Below, piece after piece: positions 33,601-45,330 of a stretch of DNA of 64,000 bases. This DNA comes from Isoetes taiwanensis (lineage: Eukaryota > Streptophyta > Lycopodiopsida > Isoetales > Isoetaceae): NCBI GenBank assembly GCA_021234155.1, contig JAJEKV010000056.1, positions 4,197,330-4,261,329 on the forward strand, read 5' to 3'. The notes under the pieces were generated by a model. That model was given only the letters and a program-made list of their open reading frames with translations. It ran no database searches and was not told the origin of the DNA. Both the position numbers and the translations under genes were made by a program. Every line of letters starts with the position of its first letter. The stretch's first letter is position 1.

Positions 33601-33690
33601 TGTTCATCCGGTACTCCTGTCCTGCAACTATTTGTGACATCTTGCTGTCATTACTCCCTTTGCAATTTTTTTGAAACCTTCATATTTTTC
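30690..33690 (+). pseudogene. Decayed gene: Lys-rich linker plus ParB-like (YIVNGNHS) region, multi-exon
   Basis: Pieces in three frames follow one another. (1) About 30730-31010: RKTLKNGCEDWLRVVVENTE, then YYVDWQLSYSDVRKYF. (2) 31040-31300: SFEEADIKGPAEILRGYN and WLRAQRKATPCAVKEAIAAE. (3) 31310-31800: a Lys/Glu-rich, NLS-like linker (PPKEKKDKEGKGSKKEG) and a Ser/Pro-rich stretch. (4) 31850-32150: KINVFDLYQSPPNLTSRP, then FTPADVIHSTLLLG and MGMHYYIVNGNHSVLAAQLV, which has the look of the ParB/sulfiredoxin fold (V-x-G-x-H-R/S). (5) 32694-33254 and 33240-33620: long unrecognised parts. Frameshifts and stops (for example a TAG after FMPENIFHLF) show decay. I connect it, from memory only, with a repeated gene family of spore-bearing plants. 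The function is unknown. Confidence 0.5.
32420..32658 (+). repeat. Four-unit tandem array, 72-bp period, one palindrome per unit
   Basis: Palindromes with AAATGG/CCATTT ends start at 32420, 32493, 32565 and 32637 (spacing 73, 72, 72). The sequence between them is also repeated (AAGTTNNNTAGGC, then ATGNTTTACNCTTG). The array lies between two coding blocks of the ParB-like gene. A good acceptor (TTTTTACATTCAG) ends at 32692 and a possible donor (TTTGTGGTAAGCC) lies near 32353, so it is probably intronic. Confidence 0.85.
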
Positions 33691-33818
33691 TCGTGGGCCG
33701 TCTAAACATTCTAGGACATCATAACACATTAAACTGTATTCGCAAAATAGGTATATTAAAAAAGTATCTCTTTGTACAACTATAAAGTAACCCAAGTGTA
33801 CGCGAAAATTATCAAAAT

Positions 33819-34433
33819 TCATCCTCCGTCCTTCCAAACTTGAAAACCAGGCCCTCCTTTATACACATCAACACTGCTCAGAAGACTAGCTCCGAACCTA
33901 CTTGACATCTTCAACAAATTTCACAACCTTGCTCTGATACCAGATGTGAGAATTAGAGCAAAACTACAACTTAAATGCAACTTAGCAATGAACTTGTTAA
34001 ATGATAATCTTGTGCGAAGTATCATAAAACCATTAACCATCAATTTAAAATCAATATCATTGGTTCAATGGTAATGTAATTATTCAAAAACCAAATACCA
34101 TTGGGTTACTGTAGCGATGGGACTGGTCACAAATGATTTGAGCACACCCCTTCACTGATCTCATCTGTCTGCTATCTACTCTATCTTCGACAGTTAACCA
34201 GTTAATTTTACAGCTCGGTTCGGCCACCCAGTTCAATTTCTATGTTTAACGATTTTGCCTCCAAAATGAGTTCCAACTCACCATCATAATAATAGTAATA
34301 TCGACCATTATAATACTTTAGGATCATACATTACAACCATGGTTGTTTTCCGTAGGGTTTAATATTTCTTCTGATCTTTCACTATTTGCTGTATATATAC
34401 TAGGTCATGGTTACCCAGCATCAACCTATGCAG
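33819..34433 (-). mobile_element. Inverted copia LTR with primer site and gag start
   Basis: The segment 33945-34433 is a copy, on the opposite strand, of the copia-1 3' LTR (38985-39585). It lacks the first 68 bp of the LTR and an internal stretch of about 60 bp. In its own direction (minus) the LTR ends CTCTAATTCTCACA. It is followed by TC and TGGTATCAGAGC (complement of 33931-33942), the primer site for initiator Met-tRNA, and then by a gag start MSSRFGASLLSS (33908 downward) that stops after about 29 codons. The gag start matches that of copia-2 (MANRLGASLLSA). The rest of gag lies on the other strand from about 34690, so an inversion or two independent truncated insertions are implied. 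Confidence 0.8.
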
Positions 34434-34689
34434 AAGATGAGATCCATATATATAGCAATGAAGTTGAGACTATCTCCCTTCTGCCATGGAAAACCACAAT
34501 ATTTCTAAGAGATCACTCAGAGGCACAATTCCTATTTGCTAGCGGTCTTGATTTTTTCTTGATAATAGATTGCCGCCTTCAAAAAAATAAAAAACTTACA
34601 AGCAACATAAAATTGTCAATTCATGCTTCTAACTAACAATTACAGATGGACTAGAAACAAATATTTTAAATGGCACGTTGTATATGTGC
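34434..34689. other. Spacer between inverted LTR and copia-1 gag
   Basis: About 250 bp without similarity to either LTR or to gag that I can see. It could be original flanking DNA carried along in a rearrangement. Confidence 0.45.
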
Positions 34690-37600
34690 ATGTAATTCCA
34701 GTTATGGGCAAAACGATGAAAGGACATTCTGGAGGTTGAAGACCTTTGGGATTTGGTTAATCCTTTGGGAGAAAATTCAGCAAGTACAGTGGCAAGGTCT
34801 GCAACAACAAGAGGTACTATTACTAATACTAATGAGACTGAGAGTTCAGGGGAAGTGAATTCTGCAGAATCCACTTAAGGAGCAAAAGGAAGCAAAACTG
34901 AATATGCAAGGGTGAAAGAGGCATAAGGAAACCTCGAAGGTAAGTCCTACCATAAGACTGAGAAACTCAGAACTCAAAAACTTGAAGTTACATGATGTAG
35001 ATGATCTTTCAGACTTCTTTAATAAATTTGACAATATTGTGGCTGACTTGGCTGCTGTTGGAGTTGATCTATCAGAAAGATTTCAAGTGCTCACCATAGC
35101 TAGAGCTGTGATAGAAAATGAATAGTTAGGACTTTTTATAAGAAATGTGGCAAAAACTAGGGATGAGGCAGAAAGTATTCTAAGGACAGGGGTTGAACAG
35201 AAAAAGATTGCAAGAGGAAATGAGGATGCGGGAACTGAAATATTGTTTGCAGGGAAAAGGGGAAAGAATCCAACTGACAAAATAACCTGTTACTATTGTC
35301 ATGAGCAAAGACATGTTAAGAATAATTGTCCTAAATTAAAAAAAGATTTCAACTGATACATGTGGAGGCAGGGGACATCTTGCTGCAATTAGTGTCCAAC
35401 TCCAAAAGATTATGATAAAGGAAAAGGCAATACTAGTAGAGGAGGTAAAGCAAATACTAGAGGAGGAGGAGGAGGGAGAAAATCTACTGGAGCCTTCATT
35501 ATTAAAGAACATGAGCATGAAGAAAAGGAATGCACTGAAGATGAGGATGAGGTAATTGGTGAATTTGCTATACTTGATAGAGAAGTTGCTAACAAAAAAT
35601 GTAATTCTCTTATAGTTGATAGTGGAGCTGAAAGATCAGTAGTGCAAACTACTGATCTACTAAAGAGGATATCAAAAAGTCATACAAGAAGTGTGAAAGT
35701 AGGAAATGGAGCTTTGCAATCTATTGAAGGAAGAGGTCTGCTGCAATTGAGAGATTTAGAAGGGAATATAGTTGATATTGAGAATGTATTGTGTGTGCCA
35801 AGTATAATAAAGAATTTGATTTCTATTAGCCAGCTAGTGGACCTTGGCTACAGAGTTAATTTTGACTCTCAAGGACATAATATCTATCATGGAAATGAAA
35901 AGAAGTTTATTGCAAAACGTGTTGGCAATCTCTTTCAATTGGATGACTCAGTATATAATGAAATAAATGTCATAGAAGTTTCAGATTTCAGAATGTGGCA
36001 CAACAGGTTGGCTCACACCCCGGGGGATGCACTTATACATAAAGGGGGTATGGCATCTGCGTTCGGAGGGTAGCAAAAAACCCCCCTTGTATACACATTT
36101 TTAAAAGGCAATTTGACCCTTATGTGTATAGATATTGCTCTAGATCAGTGCCGAAAAACACCCCTAACCCCTAAGTATACGTACGCAAATGGTCCAAAAA
36201 ACACCCCTCTGTTGAACTCTCATGGGTTATACGCTAATGAAAGGTGAATCCCCCGGGAATATTAAAAAATTGAAGGGTGGATTCAATGCAACGGTGGAAA
36301 TTCAAAAAAACTTATATGTGAAGGTTGTGCTCTAGGGAAATTGAATAGGTTACCATTAAAAGATCTAGAACAAGAGCCAGTGAAATTTTGGAACTTGTAC
36401 ATACTGATCTGTGTGGGCCTTTAAATCTCAAAGGAAAGACAAACAAAAGGTACTTTATTTCTTTTATAGATGATTATTCAAGAAAATGTAAATGTTATTG
36501 TCTGGAGAAGAAATCACAGGCACTAAGTGCTTTCACGCATTATATAACAGAGATGGAAAGAGAAACTGGAAAAAAGGTTAAATGCATACGATCTGACAGG
36601 GGTGGAGAATATTTATCTACAAAGTTTTAAACTTTTTTGTATTGCTAATGGGATAAAGAGGCAATTGATCTGCAGGTACAGTCCACAACAAAATGGTGTT
36701 GCCAAAAGAAGAAATAGAACCCTAATGGATGCAGTTAGATCAATGATTAAAAGCAGTGGTCTACCTAATTATCTATGGGGGGAAGCACTCAAGACTGTTG
36801 TTATGATACAAAACAGGCTGCCCTCATCACGCATTCAAGGTAATGTTCCTGAACTTGCTTGGTCTGACAAAATTCAAAAACTTGATTATGATATATTTAA
36901 AGTGTATGGGTGTTTGGTGTATGCGTATATACCCTCTGAATTGAGGAGGATACTAGATGACAAAGCAGAAATGAGATATCTGGTAGGTTATGATGAGGAA
37001 AGCAAAGGCTTTAGGATTTTTGTTCCTAGCACTAAGTCAATAGTAGTGAGTAGAGATGTGTTGTTCAATGAAGAGGTTGTATATAAAGATAGACATGGTA
37101 AGAAAGTAGTGGAACAAAACAGGAATAAAGGTGAAGAAATTCATGGAAAACTTATGAATGATGCATTAGAATCTGATGATGACATTGATGGGGAAGAAGG
37201 ATGCAAATCGGAAAATACAGAGCATGATGGGACAGCAGAACAGGAGCAACTTCAGAATAATATTACAGAGAAAGAAGTCAAAAGTAAGAGAAAGACTCAA
37301 GCTGAAAAATTACTAGAGGAAGCAAATATAGACAGGCTTATGGAAGAAATCATTCAGGAAAGAGCAAAAGAATTGAGGCATTAGGTATAGACTATGACCA
37401 AGTCATGGCTTTAATAGAAGATGAGCATATTCTAAAAACAGTAAATGCGGCACTAACTTACCAAGATAAAGCAAAGTGGGAAGAAGCTATTAAAGATGAG
37501 CTTGCATATGGAAACAGAAACCTATGAATTAGTTGAATATCCAACAAATCATAACATAATAGGAAGCAAGTGGATTTTTAAAATCAAAGAAGATGTGGAT

Positions 37601-39031
37601 GGCACAAAAAAAATATAAAGCTCATCTTGTAGCTGAAGGCTACACTTAGAAGAAAGGGAAAGATTTCGAAGACACCTACTCACCCATTGTAAAACTTACA
37701 AGCATAAGATGCTCTTGGGATTGGCAAATGCATTGAATTTAGAGCTACATCACATGGATGTAAAAACAACATTTTTTAATGCAAAACTAGATCAAAGCAT
37801 CTATATGAAGCAGGCTCCAGGTTCTGAAGAAGGCAAAAACAAGGTTTGGAAACTAAACAGGGTAGTCTATGGGCTGAGACAGGCACCAAGGGAATGGTAC
37901 TTGTGTATAAATAATTATCTCAAAGAACAAGGATTTGAAAGGATGCAAAATGATGGCAACATTTATAGATACAAAATCTGTGATAACTATTGCATCATAG
38001 CCTTGTATGTAGATGATTGTATCATGATTGCTAATGATACAAAAACATTGGATGTTTGCAAGAATATTTTAAAAGCTAGATTTAAGATGACTAACTTGGG
38101 AGAGTTAAAGCATTTTTTAGGGATTGAAGTGATAAGGGATAGACAGAAGAAATTGCTGAAGTTAAATCAAAGCAAGCATATTGACAACATGTTGAACAGA
38201 TTCTACTTGCATGATGCTCACCCAGTAAAAATACCTGTAATCCTTGGACATAGACTGACAGCAGAAAAGGAGATGACAGAAAAGGAAATGAAAGAAATGG
38301 AAAAGATTCCATATAGAGAACTAGTAGGGTGTCTATTATATTTGGCAAACAATAGCAGGCCTGATATTTCTTACATAGTGAATATCTTGAGCAAAAAATG
38401 CAATAATCCTAGTAAAGAGCATTGGTTAGCTGGAAAGACAGTGTTGAAATATCTTAAAGGCACTATAAACCAAGGTATAACCTTTGACTCTGATGATCTC
38501 AACATGTATGCTTATAGTGATGCAGATTGGGGTGGTGATTTAAGCTCTCAAAAATCAACTTCAGGATATGTAGTGTTCATAGCAGGGGGAAAAATTTCAT
38601 GGAGATGTAAAACACAAAATGCTATAGCTATGTCTTCAGCGAAAGCTGAGCATGCATCTTCTTCTTTGGTGGCTAAGGAAATTGCTTGGCTAAGAAGGTT
38701 GTTGGAAGAGCTGAAATGTGAACAGACAGGACCTACAGAAATATTCACTGACAGTCAAAGCTGTATTGCTATCACTAGAAATCCTGTAGACCATGAGAGA
38801 ACAAAACGCATAGAGCTAAACATGCACTTTATCAGAGATTTGGCTTCAAAGAATTACATCAAAATGGTATATGTCTGTACCTCTAATCAAGTGGCAGATG
38901 TATTTACAAAGGCTTTGCCTGAAGGAAAATTTGTGCACTTCAGAAATGCTCTTAAGGTTGTCCGATTATGCAATAAAGGAGGAATGTTGGAGTTGTTATG
39001 GTTATTGCATAACATGCTGTTGGAGCATTAA
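34690..39031 (+). pseudogene. Ty1/copia gag-pol, element copia-1
   Basis: Order of parts: gag (LEVEDLWDLVNPLGENSAST at about 34725; zinc knuckle CYYCHEQRHVKNNC at about 35293); protease (LIVDSGAERSVV); GAG-pre-integrase (MWHNRLAHT at 35995, then, beyond a 240-bp insert, ICEGCALGKLNRLPLKD); integrase core (HTDLCGPLN and SDRGGEYLSTKF); copia C-terminal region; reverse transcriptase (VYGLRQAPREWY; LYVDDCIMIA with YVDD codons 38006-38017); RNase H (YSDADWGGDL; AKAEHASSSLVAKEIAWL; TKRIELNMHFIRDL). The order PR-IN-RT-RH is diagnostic of copia. The third acidic residue of integrase is lost: the usual GVAE reads GVAK (codon 36704-36706). Frameshifts near 36620, 37385-37520 and 37600 and the insert make it dead. 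The RT-RH part (440 codons) is still open. Confidence 0.92.
36018..36257. mobile_element. 240-bp MITE-like insert with 14-bp terminal inverted repeats
   Basis: The insert interrupts the copia-1 GAG-pre-integrase segment. Its ends, CCCGGGGGATGCAC and GTGAATCCCCCGGG, are inverted repeats with one mismatch. Internal G- and C-runs occur (GGGGGTATGG, ACCCCCC, ACCCCTAACCCC). No target-site duplication could be fixed and there is no coding capacity. The superfamily is unknown. Confidence 0.6.
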
Positions 39032-39585
39032 GTTATCTGTTTAATATGCATAGGTTGATGCTGGGTAACCATGATCTAGTATATATACAGCAAATAGTGA
39101 AAGATTAGAAGAAATATTAAACCCTATGGAAAACAACCATGGTTGTAAATGTATGACCCTAAAGTGTTATAAGGGTCGATATTACTATTATTATGATGGT
39201 GAGTTGGAACTCATTTTGGAGGCAAAAACGTTAAACATAGAAACTGAACTGGGTGGCCGAACCGAGCTGCAAAATTAACTGCCTAACCGTCGAAGATAGA
39301 GTAGATAAGCAGACATACGAGATCAGTGAAGGAGGGTGCTCAGATCATTTGTTTGAGGAGGAAATCCGACATCAAATGTGGAATTTATGGTGAAAGTTCA
39401 ATGAGCTGTGTTATGACCAGTCCCATTGCTACAGTAACCCGATGGTATTTGGTTTTTGAATAATTACATTACCATTGAACCAATGGTTAATGGTTAATAG
39501 TTTTATGATACTTCTCACAAGATTATCATTTAACAGGTTGATTGTTAAGTTGCATTTAAGTTGTAGTTTTGCTCTAATTCTCACA
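38985..39585 (+). mobile_element. 3' LTR of copia-1
   Basis: It begins TGTTGGAGTT directly after the polypurine tract AAAGGAGGAA and ends CTCTAATTCTCACA, 601 bp. The RT-RH frame reads 47 bp into it. The only other copy in the window is the inverted one at 33945-34433, and no direct-orientation 5' LTR is present. Confidence 0.85.
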
Positions 39586-39629
39586 ACTCGATATTCAATA
39601 CCTGCACAGGGGGGGGGAGGTTTATCGGA

Positions 39630-41400
39630 TGCCAGCTATTACTGGGACAACCTTAGTACATTCAATCTCCCTACACAACACAAACATGCACAACTAGTAT
39701 CTATGGGTGTGGATACAAAATTGCAGTGGCAACCCTCACATTGTGGCGGCCCGGTACTTCCCGCACACAGAAAACAACTTCTATCACACCCATTCAGATG
39801 TGGATAGGATGGACCCATATGTCGATCTATAATGATGAATACAACAGCACAAGTAGTTGGGCAGTGCCATACTCCTTAAAGACTATATTGCACGTACGGG
39901 GGTGGAACAGACCATGAAAATTGACCTCTTGGCTGATGATGTGTTACAGCTACGTCCTGCAGAAATGGCTTGGCCATGGGCATCAGATGATAGCCAGATC
40001 ACGTGCTATAGCAGGCAGTTGCTTTTGCTCTGGGGTATGTTTGACTTGGCAATTTGCAATGGGCTGGCACAGTGGCCGTTCTCCCACAAGTGCACTTGCA
40101 GGCAGGAGAATTGGGAGGCGGATCCAGTGTGGTGGACTGTATGTTAGTGGTTGAGTAGGATTTGCATGTGGTCAATCACTTTCGGATGGGGGAGTAGAAA
40201 TGAGGAGGCCGACTCAGACCATCCACCACTCTACCTATAGCTGGCTTGGTAGGCTGTTTGAATCGCCTATGCAGCAGCTCCTCACATACCTCAACTGTGA
40301 TTATATTATAAACATGCAGAGGCTTACCCATAGATGCTCACAGATGACTTGACAGGAATTTTGCAATTCCTTATGCTAGAGCAACAGATGGGCCTATTGA
40401 TTGGCATACTTGGGCCTGCTGTAGAGAGGTGCTTTGGGAGAAGCCGCCAGTGATAGATCTCGCAGACCACAACCTTCCCACAAAACTAGCGGTTGGATAC
40501 TCAGTATAAGAAACTCAAGTGCTAGCTCTGACAGATCACAGATACCACCCTGCCTCCCACACGCGGCTAGATAGTACTGCACTTTTTTCAAGGCTAAAAA
40601 AGCCAGATACATTATGAGGTGTCAAAGGAAAATCTTTTACCACATAGATTGTCACGCCCAGGACCTTCTGGTGAGGGGTGCTCGTAAAGCCGATTACAAC
40701 TGCCGAGAAAAACATCATTATTGGGGGAGGGAAGGGGGAGGGGATACTGTGAATGTTTTACGATCATCAGGGTGCAAGAGTAGCAATACATCCGCAGCAA
40801 GGCCCAGCGCTGGAAATCACAGAGGCGAATGTCATCCAAGGCTTACAACGCCTTGCCAATGGGAAAGCGGGAGACTTGGATGGTATGCAGGAAGATTTTT
40901 CAAGTGAGTAGGGCTGTAGATAGTACCTATTCTAATTGCCTTATTTGACAGGATGACACAGGACTCCCAAAACCACATTGGACTACTAGCTACATGCTAT
41001 ATGAGACATGTTCAGGCTGATTGTAACCGTGAGGTCAACCCTCTCTCTCCAACATTGTTTAGGCTTTACAATGATCAATTGAAAAGATGGCTTGCTAATA
41101 ATGGAGGCAGCAAAGTAAACTTTTGCACTAGATATCATTAGGCAGCTCATATACACTGATGATGAAGGCCTCCTAGCTTACAGTTCGGAGGATATACAAC
41201 GACATCTGGATGTGCTGGACGCATTCTGTCTGGTCACTGACATGTGCATCAATCCATCAAAGACTAAAATGGTCCACATCTCATCTTTAGCCAGCCATGG
41301 CCTTCCTCATTCATTTACCGGGGAAAAAATGTGGAGGTGACACCCACCTACAAGTATTTGGGAGTGAATTTTTCTTCTGTTATTTGCAATTCTAAGGTAT
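39630..41400 (+). pseudogene. LINE relic: endonuclease and reverse transcriptase
   Basis: Endonuclease part: SRQLLLLWGMFDLAICNGLA (about 40010-40070), then VVDCMLVVE, LHVVNHFRMGE and SDHPPL (SDH codons 40214-40222). These are the D-x-V and SDH segments of APE-type LINE endonucleases. Reverse transcriptase part: NGKAGDLDGMQEDFSS (about 40858), EVNPLSPTLFRLYNDQLKRW (about 41030), QLIYTDDEGLLAYSSED (TDD in place of ADD, about 41148), IQRHLDVLDAFCLVTDM and VTPTYKYLGVNFSS. Several frame changes and stops show it is dead. It is the same family as the minus-strand relic at 15594-16955. The 3' part is lost. Confidence 0.8.
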
Positions 41401-41622
41401 CTACAAAGCCATTAGATGTATGGTTTTTGTATCTAATAGTTGTAAAAATTAGAGAAATACAAGTAATGTCCTTTCTTCTCTATCATTTGCATGTCCCCCC
41501 TCCCCCGGGCGGCCCTTCCTGACTGAGACTAAAGAATGCCAAGAAGCAACGATTTTGTCTGGACAAAGTTTCCTTCGTCAATGTATTTAGGTCTATCAAC
41601 ATCAAGAAGACCTAGACACATT

Positions 41623-42222
41623 TGTTATAATATCATGCCAAGTCTGTTTACTGGAAGTCTCAGGGTTCAAACTCTAATCATGGTGCATCCTAACTATGTT
41701 TTGCGAACCATGGAATAAAATCTGAACTTATCATGTTCAATGGTTTAAGAAGACGCATAAAAAGAAAAAAAAAAAGGATAGAGAAAAGAAAGTGAGGCTT
41801 TTTGGGAAAGCCATAAATACTTCTTATTTTGTGTAAACAGATTGGCTCAATTGTTTGGAGCCAAAGACTTTTTGAATCTGTTCGGTTTGCCTCTACCGAC
41901 AGATTAATCTGTATATATCTGTCTAATGCACTGGGTCTGTAAGGCAGTTGCCGGACCACCAATCTTCAAGAAGAATCTAGTCTGCAGTACAATTAGAAAT
42001 AGATGAGGTCGATGCATGAATTGAGCAATCGTTGTGCTTATTTTTTAACTGTTCTTAAGTGCTACAGTGAAATAGGAAGTGCAATGGTTATATACCTTAT
42101 CTATATCTAATGAGTAGTATGAGTTTTGCTATGGCTATTAAAGTTTTAGAAATACGAAATTCCTAGAGGACATATTGAATCTTGTAAGTTTGTGATCTAA
42201 CAAAGTAAATTCTATAACTTCA
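41623..42222 (+). mobile_element. 5' LTR of copia-2 with Met-tRNA primer site
   Basis: The LTR ends at 42222 in CTTCA. Two bases later TGGTATTAGAGCC (42225-42237) is a one-mismatch primer site for initiator Met-tRNA. It pairs with the direct repeat at 61135-61720. Confidence 0.9.
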
Positions 42223-42247
42223 TCTGGTATTAGAGCCATGTTGCAAA

Positions 42248-44631
42248 ATGGCCAACAGACTAGGAGCATCATTGCTAAGTGCAACTAATGTATTAAAAGG
42301 AGGAAAAGGATTCCACGTGTGGAAGGAAAAAGTTGAAGAAGTTTGAATGTGGCTAATGAAGGCCAGGTTCCAGAGGTTGCACCTGCTAATAGGGGACATT
42401 CTTATGCATCTGCTGCTACATCAGGCACTAACCCAACTCCATCAAGAGAAATTAGTGTAACTGGAGGAGCTGGAGGCTCAAGCGCAGCAGCAGTGAGTAG
42501 CCAAACTAATGTTATTGCTAAAGGCAAGATTCTAGAGGCAAAGGCCATCATAAAAGTAAGATAAGCTCAAGCATACTGCTAAAATGAGAGGTATATTTCT
42601 AAAGGAGATGTGGACTTATATGGTGCAGACATATGAAGTGAAATCTTCTTCTCAGCTGGATGTTCTAGACAAGGAGCTGAGAGAATTGAGATTTAAAGAA
42701 AAGAATGACGTAAGAGATGTCTTTGAAAAACTTGACAATATTATTGTAGATATGGAGGCAGCTGGTGTGCCTATATCAAGGGAATTTCAGATAAATTCCA
42801 TTGCAAAGGTTTTCTCAAAGTACAAGCAACTTGCTACATTGGTAAGAAATGTTGCTGAGAGTCGGGAGGAGGCTGAAAAAATGATAAAAACAGAGTTGGA
42901 GCAGAACTTGGTACTAAATGATGAAGAAGAAGAAGAACAAAGTGAAAACTTGTTTACTTCAAGTGGAAATGGTCGAGGCAAAATTGGTCCTTGCGCTTTA
43001 TATGTGATGCTTATGGGCACTTGAAGGCAAATTGTCCAAAATGAATAAAGGTAACAAGTGTTTTAATTGTCAAGGTTTTGGACACTTAGCAAATGATTGC
43101 CCTAGTCCAAGGGATAACTCGAAAGGAGGTTACAACAGAGCTAACACTGGCAGGGGGAAGAAGTTCAATACTAAGGGGGAAACTCGAGGAGGCAGGGGCA
43201 GTTATTGCAGGGGCAGAGGTAAATCTGCAGCATTGAATATGGCTGCAAAAAAGACTAAAGATGAAGAAGAAACTCAAGATGAAGATGCTGAGGTAAGTTG
43301 TCCTAAAGCATTAGTAGTTAATTTTGATTGCAAACTGAAAAATGATGACCTCTATGTGCTAGATAGTGGAGCTGAGAGAAGCGTGATCAAATCAGCTTTT
43401 AAGCTCAAGAAAAGGGTCCGTAAGGGCTCAAGCTTTGTACAAATGGGGGATGGAAACTTGCAGAAAGTGGAATATGCTGGATTACTAGAATTATTTGATC
43501 TAAATGGGAAGCCAGTCATACTTGAAAATGTTCTTTGTGTTCCAAATTTAGTAAAGAATTAATTTTGGTTACGCAATTAGTTTATCTTGGATTTCAAGTG
43601 CACCTTGAGAAGCACTATTGCAAGGTGTTGAAGGATAATAAAATAAAGTTTTTTGCTAAATGTTGGGAAGCCTTTTGCATTTACAAATGATGACTTAAAT
43701 ACTATAACTGCAGTCACAATGGCAACTTTAAGATTATGGCATGAAAGATTATGTCACACTCATTCAAATAATCTGAGATACATGATAAAGACAAGTCAGA
43801 TTTATACATCAGACATGGAAGGGGAATGTTTTGCTTGTGTTGGATGCCTCAAAAGCAAACACTGCAGGCTGCTATTTCTTAAGAAAGGAAAAAGAGCATA
43901 AGAAATAAATGAATTGGTCCATAGCGACCTATGTGGTCCTCTAAATGTAAGAAGTATTCATGGGAGAAGCACTTTATTACTTATATTGACGATTGTTTTA
44001 GGAAAGCCAAGTGTTACACCCTGAAGCATAAGGATCATGCTTTGAAGCTTTCAAAGCCTATCAGACAGAGGCCGAAACGCAAACCGGTAAGAAAGTCAAA
44101 TGCAAATGGAATAAGGAGGCAACTTACTCATACACACCAAGGCAAAATGGAGTAGCAGAGAGGAAAAATAGGTCCATACTAAATCCTGTCAGGTCAATGC
44201 TGAAGCACACTGACCTGCCTAATTTCTTATGGGAGGAGGTAGTTTAAATTGCTGTGGAGATTTAGAATAAACTACCTTCAAGGAGCACAAATGGGAAGGC
44301 TCCAGATGAACTGTGGTATAATTCAAAACCCAATCTTGATAAATATAAAGCTTATGGATGTTTGAGTTTTGTTCATGTGTCAGAAGAGAATAGAAAAAAA
44401 CTAGATGACAGATCAATAGAATGTTATCTAGTATGTTATGACAGTCAATCCAAAGGGTATAAACTATATGATCATGTGAGAAGGAAAATTGTCACTAGTC
44501 GAGATGTACATTTTGAAGAATACAAACTCTATAAAGATCGAGAATGTAAAACTAGTAAGCAAGAAATGCAGAGTAAAGATTCACAACGAGAGCAGACTGT
44601 CATGACTGATTTGGATGATGATGATAATATG
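42248..44631 (+). pseudogene. Copia-2 gag, protease and integrase region
   Basis: It starts MANRLGASLLSA right after the primer site. Gag (KEMWTYMVQTYEVKSSSQLD; VRDVFEKLDNIIVDMEAAGV) is followed by two zinc knuckles, CDAYGHLKANC in one frame and CFNCQGFGHLANDC in the next. Protease is VLDSGAERSVIK. GAG-pre-integrase is LRLWHERLCHTHSN with CFACVGCLKSKH. Integrase shows NELVHSDLCGPLNV and, in another frame, PRQNGVAERKNRS with the catalytic Glu kept. The end, RRKIVTSRDVHFEEYKLYKD to MTDLDDDDNM, abuts the 3.58-kb insert. Stops and frameshifts (after about 42340, 43020, 43562, 43900 and 44150) make it non-functional. Confidence 0.88.
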
Positions 44632-45330
44632 TAGCATAATAACAGGGGGTTACTTTTGTATTTTTGTACATTTTTTCCTATGGTTTTGCTAAGATTTGAT
44701 CGCCGTATTTTGAAGACGTACTAATGCGTACTTCTAGAGTGCGCATACGCTCACATTAATCTTTATGACATTTTTTAATGGTTACACCTATGATTTTTGA
44801 GGATATCTCCAATCGAAGCATGCAAGGCTCGATGAAGGATACTTTAGGGTTAATCGAAGAAGGATACTTTAGGGTAGCGTTAATCGAAGAGTAGTAAAGG
44901 AATGAAAAATGCAGCGCTGCACTTCAGACGAGTTCTTTGGCATTCTGGCCTCCGCCTGCACTGCATCTATGCAGACAGCGTCCAAGTCTGACCAGACACA
45001 TCTATGCAGCAGCGTCCAAGTCTGACCAAACACATTCAAGCTCTCATGTTACAAAGTGGATTTGCTATTCTAGAACCATCTGATACCAGTCTTTGCTCAA
45101 AATGATTGCTTGAAGCAGGTCGAGCGTAGAACAGAATCCTGCACCAACATGGGCTGCTATTCGTTGTGTCAAGTTTGTGCCAAAGGAGACAGTCCCTGAG
45201 CTTTGAGGTGTGCACATCGACAGGTACATCTTTGTTGCTATTTGAAGGCATGCTCAACTTCTGATTTTGCCTTTTATGCAAGGATAAATCGTGAGCAAGT
45301 TATGTAAGTGGCTTAAAGTTTAATTTGTAG

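Noticed and set aside
36150-36175. Telomere-like CCCTAA motif (ACCCCTAACCCCTAA)
   Set aside because: Only two imperfect units inside a 240-bp insert. Not interstitial telomere DNA.
38985-39585. Copia-1 as an intact element with two LTRs
   Set aside because: The only other LTR copy is inverted and truncated, and no target-site duplication was found.
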